From Allobosea sp. OK403 (lineage in GTDB: Bacteria > Pseudomonadota > Alphaproteobacteria > Rhizobiales > Beijerinckiaceae): DNA of 64,000 bases. Positions 59,255 through 64,000 of the stretch are shown here, piece after piece. The position numbers and the translations under genes were made by a program. Position 1 is the first letter of the stretch. The number at the start of each line of letters is the position of its first letter. The notes beneath the pieces are model-generated. The model worked only from the letters and a program-made list of their open reading frames with translations, was not told where the DNA came from and made no database searches. The stretch lies in NCBI RefSeq assembly GCF_900113835.1, contig NZ_FOQV01000005.1:226796-290795 (forward strand), read 5' to 3'.

Positions 59255-60709
59255 ATGTTCGGAAAGCGATCAGCCGGCGCAAATCCGCCGCAGGCCTTGA
59301 CCGTGAAGGCGGGCGCTTCCGCGCCGGGGCTTGCGCGCACGCTCGACCAGACCGCCGGACGTGATCCGCGGCGCAGCCCGCCGCCCCCGCCTGTGCCGGT
59401 CGAGACGCCGCGCTCCGACGAATATTATCAGATGAAGAGCATGATCTTCGGGGCGTTGATCGAAGCGATCGACCTCTCGCAGCTTGCCAAGCTCGATGGC
59501 GAATCGGCGCGGGAGGAAATCCGCGACATCATCAACGAGATCATCTCGCTGAAGAATGTGGTGCTCTCGATCGCCGAGCAGGAGGAACTGCTCGACGATA
59601 TCTGCAATGACGTTCTCGGCTATGGCCCGCTCGAGCCCTTGCTGGCGCGCGACGACATCGCCGACATCATGGTCAATGGTGCGACGCGCACCTTCATCGA
59701 AGTCGCCGGCAAGATCACGCTGACCAACATCCGTTTCCGCGACAACGCGCAGCTGATGAACATCTGCCAGCGCATCGTCAGCCAGGTGGGCCGACGCGTC
59801 GATGAATCCTCGCCGATCTGCGACGCGCGCTTGGCCGACGGCTCGCGCGTCAACGTCATCGCGCCGCCCTTGGCGATCGACGGGCCGGCGCTCACGATCC
59901 GCAAGTTCAAGAAAGACAAGCTCACGCTCGACCAGCTCGTGCGGTTCGGCGCGATCTCGCCGCCGGGAGCCGAGATCCTGAAGATCATCGGCAAAGTCCG
60001 CTGCAACATCGTCATCTCGGGCGGCACCGGTTCGGGCAAGACGACGCTGCTCAACTGTCTGACCAATTACATCGATCTCGATGAGCGGGTGATCACCTGC
60101 GAGGACGCCGCCGAACTGCAACTGCAACAGCCCCATGTCGTGCGCCTCGAAACGCGCCCGCCCAATATCGAGGGCACCGGCGCCGTCACCATGCGCGATC
60201 TCGTCAAGAACTGCCTGCGCATGCGGCCCGAGCGGATCATCGTCGGCGAGGTGCGCGGACCCGAAGCTTTCGACCTGCTCCAGGCGATGAATACGGGCCA
60301 TGACGGCTCGATGGGCACGCTGCACGCCAACACGCCGCGTGAATGCCTGAGCCGTATCGAATCGATGATCACCATGGGCGGCTTCAGCTTGCCGTCGAAG
60401 ACGCTGCGCGAGATGATCTGCTCATCGGTTGACATCATCATTCAGGCCCAGCGCCTGCGCGACGGCTCGCGCCGGATCACCCACATCACCGAGGTGATGG
60501 GCATGGAAGGCGAGGTCATCATCACCCAGGATCTGATGACCTACGAGATTCTGGGTGAGGACGCGGCCGGCCGGCTCACCGGCCGCCATCGCGCCACCGG
60601 CATCGGCCGACCGCGTTTCTGGGAGCGGGCTCGATATTATGGCGAGGAGCAGCGCCTCGCGGCAGCGATTGACATGCTGGAAAGGCACAGCGAGGCCGAT
60701 GCGGCCTGA
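59255..60709 (+). CDS. cpaF: Pilus assembly/secretion ATPase CpaF/TadA
   Basis: A 484-aa hexameric ATPase of the VirB11/GspE type that powers Flp pilus extension and retraction. Walker A is SGGTGSGKTT; Walker B and His boxes are in PERIIVGEVRG and GSMGTLHANTPRE. Start ATG 59255 follows AGAGGG. A 70-residue Pro/Ala-rich N terminus precedes the conserved core. Confidence 0.96.
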   Translation: MFGKRSAGANPPQALTVKAGASAPGLARTLDQTAGRDPRRSPPPPPVPVETPRSDEYYQMKSMIFGALIEAIDLSQLAKLDGESAREEIRDIINEIISLKNVVLSIAEQEELLDDICNDVLGYGPLEPLLARDDIADIMVNGATRTFIEVAGKITLTNIRFRDNAQLMNICQRIVSQVGRRVDESSPICDARLADGSRVNVIAPPLAIDGPALTIRKFKKDKLTLDQLVRFGAISPPGAEILKIIGKVRCNIVISGGTGSGKTTLLNCLTNYIDLDERVITCEDAAELQLQQPHVVRLETRPPNIEGTGAVTMRDLVKNCLRMRPERIIVGEVRGPEAFDLLQAMNTGHDGSMGTLHANTPRECLSRIESMITMGGFSLPSKTLREMICSSVDIIIQAQRLRDGSRRITHITEVMGMEGEVIITQDLMTYEILGEDAAGRLTGRHRATGIGRPRFWERARYYGEEQRLAAAIDMLERHSEADAA

Positions 60710-60737
60710 CAGCGCGATCTGAGCGGAGCAACACGCC

Positions 60738-61715
60738 ATGGACAAGAGCGTCATCGCTGTCATCGTGCTTGCGACCCTCGCCGCGGGGGGCGTCGTCTAT
60801 GCGCTGTTTTATCCGCTGCTCAGCGGGCAGGCCCGGGCGGACAAGCGCCGCAAGGAGTTCGCAAGCCCGGTCGCGGCGCGCGGTATCGACCGCGAGACGC
60901 AGATGCGGGCCAAGCGCGGCCAGGTGGCTCAAAGCCTCAAGGAGATCGAGAAGCGCGAGAGCTCACGCAACAAGCTCTCCCTCGAAACGCGCCTGCAGCA
61001 AGGTGGGCTGAACTGGACACGCAAGAAATACTACATCGTCAGCGCGGTCATGGCCGTGGTGACCGCGCTGGCCTTGCTGCTGGCGAGCGGGAAGCCGCTC
61101 TTTGCCGTCGTCGGCCTGTTCGTGGGTGGGTTCGGTCTGCCCGCCTGGTACATCAAGCGCTGCAAGACGAAGCGGCTGAAGAAGTTCGGGACTGAATTCC
61201 CCAATGCGCTCGATGTCATCGTCCGCGGCATCAAGGCCGGGCTGCCTCTGAACGATTGTCTGCGGATCATCGCGCAAGAAGCTGCCGAGCCTGTCGCGGG
61301 CGAGTTCAGGCAGATCATCGAGAGCCAGGCGCTCGGCCTGCCGCTGACGGAAGCCATCTCGAAGCTCTATGATCGTATGCCTTGCGCTGAAACGAACTTC
61401 TTCGGCATCGTGCTGGCGATTCAGCAGAAGACCGGCGGCAACCTCGCCGAGACACTCGGAAACCTCTCGCGCGTCATCCGTGAACGTCGCAAGATGCGCG
61501 ACAAGATCCAAGCCGTCTCGATGGAGGCCAAGGCCTCGGCCGGCATCATCGGCTCGTTGCCGCCCGTCGTCGCGATCCTGGTCTACGTGACCAGCCCACG
61601 CTACATCGAACTGCTCTGGCTCACACAGACCGGCAAGGTCGCAATGGTCGCTGGCTGCGTCTGGATGCTGATCGGCTGTCTGGTGATGCGCAAGATGATC
61701 AACTTCAACATTTGA
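60738..61715 (+). CDS. tadB: Tad inner-membrane platform protein TadB
   Basis: A 325-aa GspF-like platform protein. It has an N-terminal membrane helix, a pair of helices near residues 95-135, a T2SF domain (FPNALDVIVRGIKAGLPL) and C-terminal helices. It pairs with TadC to couple the CpaF ATPase to pilus assembly. Confidence 0.94.
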   Translation: MDKSVIAVIVLATLAAGGVVYALFYPLLSGQARADKRRKEFASPVAARGIDRETQMRAKRGQVAQSLKEIEKRESSRNKLSLETRLQQGGLNWTRKKYYIVSAVMAVVTALALLLASGKPLFAVVGLFVGGFGLPAWYIKRCKTKRLKKFGTEFPNALDVIVRGIKAGLPLNDCLRIIAQEAAEPVAGEFRQIIESQALGLPLTEAISKLYDRMPCAETNFFGIVLAIQQKTGGNLAETLGNLSRVIRERRKMRDKIQAVSMEAKASAGIIGSLPPVVAILVYVTSPRYIELLWLTQTGKVAMVAGCVWMLIGCLVMRKMINFNI

Positions 61716-61725
61716 GGCGGCGCGG

Positions 61726-62703
61726 ATGATTGCTCTCATCGCAGACAAGCTCGCCGACGGACAATTTCTGTTGTCCATGCTCGTCGCAGTCGCTGCCGCC
61801 GCGACGGTGTTGACGCTGGCGATCCCGCTGACAGAAGGCAACAGCCTGCAAAAGCGCATGAAGGGCGTCGCCAGCGAACGCGAGAAGATCCGCGCTCGCG
61901 AACGCGACAGGCTCAACCGGCAGAAGGACAAGGTCACGCTCCGCCAGGAGCCGAAACAGTATATGCGCCGGGTCGTCGACCAATTTAAGCTCGGCGATTG
62001 GTTGGGCACAGAGACGGCGAAGCTGCAGCTCCAGATGGCCGGCTATCGCGGCCCCCAGGCTGAAATCGGCTTCCTGTTCTTTCGCCTGGTGGCGCCGATC
62101 GGGCTCTTCCTGTTCGCCTTGTTCTACGTCTTCGTCCTGGGCGATTTCGACCAGCCCTTCATGGTCAAGGTCGGAATTGCGATCGCTGGCGCCTATCTCG
62201 GCATCAAGGCACCGGAAATCTTCCTGTCCAACCAGATCGGCAAGCGCCAGGCTTCCATGAGGATCGCTTTTCCCGATGCTCTCGACCTGCTGTTGATCTG
62301 TGTCGAGTCCGGCATGTCGATGGAGCACGCCTGTCGCAAGGTCGCCAGCGAGATCGGCGCGCAGTCTGTACCGCTCGCTGAAGAGTTCGCGCTGTGCACG
62401 GCCGAGCTGGCCTATCTGGCGGAGCGGCGGCAGGCCTATGAGAATCTGGCCCAACGCACCGGGCTTGAAAGCGTCAAATCGGTCTCAACCGCTCTGATCC
62501 AGGCCGAGCGCTACGGCACGCCGCTTGGAACGGCTCTGCGCACGCTTTCCCAAGAGAGTCGTGACCAGCGCATGATGGCGGCGGAGAAGAAGGCGGCTTC
62601 GCTGCCGCCCAAATTGACCGTGCCGATGATCCTGTTCTTCCTGCCCGTGCTGTTCGTCGTCATCATGACCCCGGCAATGATCCAGGTCTTCAAAATGCAG
62701 TGA
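61726..62703 (+). CDS. tadC: Tad inner-membrane platform protein TadC
   Basis: A 325-aa second GspF-like platform subunit. The T2SF core is FPDALDLLLICVESGMSMEHA, and the C terminus ends in a hydrophobic helix (PMILFFLPVLFVVIMTPA). It begins 10 bases after tadB and is the last plus-strand gene of the cluster, with a hairpin directly after. Confidence 0.94.
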   Translation: MIALIADKLADGQFLLSMLVAVAAAATVLTLAIPLTEGNSLQKRMKGVASEREKIRARERDRLNRQKDKVTLRQEPKQYMRRVVDQFKLGDWLGTETAKLQLQMAGYRGPQAEIGFLFFRLVAPIGLFLFALFYVFVLGDFDQPFMVKVGIAIAGAYLGIKAPEIFLSNQIGKRQASMRIAFPDALDLLLICVESGMSMEHACRKVASEIGAQSVPLAEEFALCTAELAYLAERRQAYENLAQRTGLESVKSVSTALIQAERYGTPLGTALRTLSQESRDQRMMAAEKKAASLPPKLTVPMILFFLPVLFVVIMTPAMIQVFKMQ

Positions 62704-62707
62704 GAGA

Positions 62708-62729
62708 GCCTTCGGCGCGAGCCGAAGGC
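62708..62729. terminator. Hairpin after tadC
   Basis: GCCTTCGGC (62708-62716) and GCCGAAGGC (62721-62729) form a perfect 9-bp stem with a GCGA tetraloop. It lies 4 bases after the tadC stop and between convergent genes, so it may serve both. The T-run is weak. Confidence 0.65.
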
Positions 62730-62792
62730 CTTACGAACGCGACCGGAAGCATGATTGCTCCAGCCTAGGTCGTATTTCCCGGAGCTCGGCAA

Positions 62793-63665
62793 TCAGACCT
62801 TGGGCGCTTCGCCCATCGGTGCTTCCGGCTTGCGGGCGGTTGTCTTGCCCTTGCTGCCGCCGGCCCTCAGAACGTCCCAGCTATTCGTCTGACTGACGCT
62901 GCGCTTGAGATAAGCGATCGTGGCCGCGGCTTCCGTGGGGCTCTGGTCCTGCCGGGCCAGCGTCTCGGCTTCGCCGAAGCGGCCCTGCAGGCCGAGCACG
63001 AGGACGAGGTTTTGCCGCACGCGCGCATCGCTGCGATTGGAGGTGGCCGCCTCGCGCAAGACCCGTTCGGCTTCGGGCAAATGCTTCGAGAGCGCCAAGG
63101 AGAGGCCGAGATTGGACATCACGGTCGGTTCGCCTGGCGCGAGCTTGAGCGCCGCCTGGTAAAGTTGCTGCGCGCGTTCGGGCTCGCCGAGCTGGTCAGC
63201 GACCGTGCCCTGCGCCGAGAGAATGCGCCAATCCGGCCGTTCCGGCGAATGCGCGCGGGAGAGCACTTCGTCGGCCTCTTTCAACCGGCCATTATCGGCG
63301 AGAGAACGGCCATAGGCCCCCAGCATTTCGAGATCATTGGTATGGGTCAGGACCGCGCTCTGCAGCACGGCCAGCGCCTGGGCATTCTGGTCGAGCGCAC
63401 GCAAGGCACGGGCATAGTAGAAGGCGGCGTCGCGCTCCTTGGGGTTGGCGTCGTAGCGCTTGCCCCAACGCTGGCTCTCCGCCTGCCAATCGGCCGGGCT
63501 GCGCGGCTGGGTGTCGCTGCGGCCGATCGAGCCTGTGATATCGCCCAGGCCACCGCGGCTTTGGCAGCCGGCCGCGGCAAGTGCGGCGAGGCAGACGGCA
63601 GCCAGAAGGCTGGTGCGGACAAGCCTGCGAGAGGCCAGCAGGGGCGCTGGAAAGCTGGCGGACAT
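62793..63665 (-). CDS. tadD: TadD-like tetratricopeptide-repeat lipoprotein
   Basis: A 290-aa lipoprotein with a signal peptide ending LAAAGC. Several TPR units follow (AAFYYARALRALDQNAQAL, LEMLGAYGRSLADNGRL, PTVMSNLGLSLALSK). TadD is the pilotin-like or scaffold lipoprotein of the Tad system, outer-membrane linked. Start 63665 (MSASF) is preferred. It is convergent with tadC. Confidence 0.88.
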   Translation of the reverse strand: MSASFPAPLLASRRLVRTSLLAAVCLAALAAAGCQSRGGLGDITGSIGRSDTQPRSPADWQAESQRWGKRYDANPKERDAAFYYARALRALDQNAQALAVLQSAVLTHTNDLEMLGAYGRSLADNGRLKEADEVLSRAHSPERPDWRILSAQGTVADQLGEPERAQQLYQAALKLAPGEPTVMSNLGLSLALSKHLPEAERVLREAATSNRSDARVRQNLVLVLGLQGRFGEAETLARQDQSPTEAAATIAYLKRSVSQTNSWDVLRAGGSKGKTTARKPEAPMGEAPKV

Positions 63666-63779
63666 GGCGGGATCGCCTCGCAACAATGGAAAATCTGGTC
63701 CCGCCGGTGATAAAGCGTTAACCCTAATGCATTCTTAACCACAGCCTCGCGACCGGTTCCCGAGCTCGCTTCCGATCAG

Positions 63780-64000
63780 GTGTCCATCTCCGTGCACAGC
63801 CTTCTCGTTTCCGCCTCGCCTTCGGCCATTCCGGTTCATGTTGTCTCGAAAGCAGGGTTGCCCATGCTGCTCGAAGCCTTGGCGCCGGAAAGCCGGCGCT
63901 TTGCGCAGGCTCAGGGCTTCGCCGCCCGGCCGGGCCAGCATCTTGCCGTACCGGATGCTTCGGGAGCGGTTGCGGCTGTCCTGCTCGGCGTCGAGCCGCC
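63780..64000 (+). CDS. Leucyl aminopeptidase family protein (M17), 5' part only
   Basis: The first 73 codons of a gene cut by the window end. The residues (IPVHVVSKAGLPMLLEAL, then RRFAQAQGFAARPGQ and AAVLLGVE) match the N-terminal domain of alphaproteobacterial M17 aminopeptidases. There is no ATG near the start; GTG 63780 or GTG 63792 are candidates. The metal-binding catalytic domain lies beyond the window. Confidence 0.7.
   Translation, partial: MSISVHSLLVSASPSAIPVHVVSKAGLPMLLEALAPESRRFAQAQGFAARPGQHLAVPDASGAVAAVLLGVEP

Noticed and set aside
63718..63738. Paired TTAA motifs between tadD and the aminopeptidase gene as a CtrA site
   Set aside because: The spacing is 13 bases, not the 7 of the CtrA consensus.

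Overview
The window is 64 kb of GC-rich chromosome from an alphaproteobacterium, most likely of the order Hyphomicrobiales (Rhizobiales). A Bosea-like genus is my inference, not something the sequence proves. The clues are a PhyR-NepR-EcfG general stress response locus, a Tad/Cpa pilus locus, an AccD that lacks most zinc-ribbon cysteines, and many dispersed palindromic repeats of the form AGAGC...GCTCT. I see no rRNA, tRNA, prophage, insertion sequence or CRISPR array.

Layout. 0.1-8.4 kb: a catabolic region with a GntR regulator, a metal-binding TIM-barrel protein (possible 3-dehydroshikimate dehydratase), a TetR regulator, a polar amino-acid-type ABC importer, a type II dehydroquinase, a Gfo/Idh oxidoreductase and a divergent AroE-like dehydrogenase. 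This looks like uptake and breakdown of a quinate/shikimate-like compound. 8.4-11.1 kb: glutaminase, FMN reductase and a PmtA-like methyltransferase. 11.1-25.8 kb: a general stress response island. It holds nepR, ecfG, a degenerate sensor kinase and phyR, surrounded by genes with EcfG-type promoters (GGAAC-N16-CGTT). I read eight exact matches and one N17 match within about 14 kb, placed before a SbmA/YddA-like ABC transporter, four small or unknown genes, a candidate small RNA, a response regulator, a DUF883/holin-like pair and an AI-2E family transporter.

25.9-33.7 kb: polA, an aldo/keto reductase, typA and an orphan TAXI receptor, all on the minus strand. 33.8-40.2 kb: trpF-trpB-(SIMPL)-(DUF488)-trpA-accD-folC. 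40.3-43.4 kb: an envelope and metabolic mix that includes a lipoprotein gene whose signal peptide is interrupted in frame by a dispersed repeat. 43.5-49.2 kb: aldose epimerase and an IclR/PcaR regulator, divergent from pcaI-pcaJ-pcaH-pcaG and a ribokinase, with two PcaR-like boxes between them. 49.4-51.5 kb: a retropepsin-like protease and a phosphomannomutase/phosphoglucomutase. 51.5-63.7 kb: a Tad pilus locus with two TadE-like pseudopilins, a pilus N-domain protein, Flp pilin, CpaA-F, TadB, TadC and TadD. The window ends inside a leucyl aminopeptidase gene.

Two themes tie the genes together. Dehydroshikimate made by the first module would yield protocatechuate, which the pcaHG/pcaIJ module about 38 kb away would process, although pcaB, pcaC, pcaD and pcaF are not in this window. 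Phosphorylated PhyR would sequester NepR and free EcfG to transcribe the surrounding genes, so the stress regulon appears physically clustered around its own regulators.
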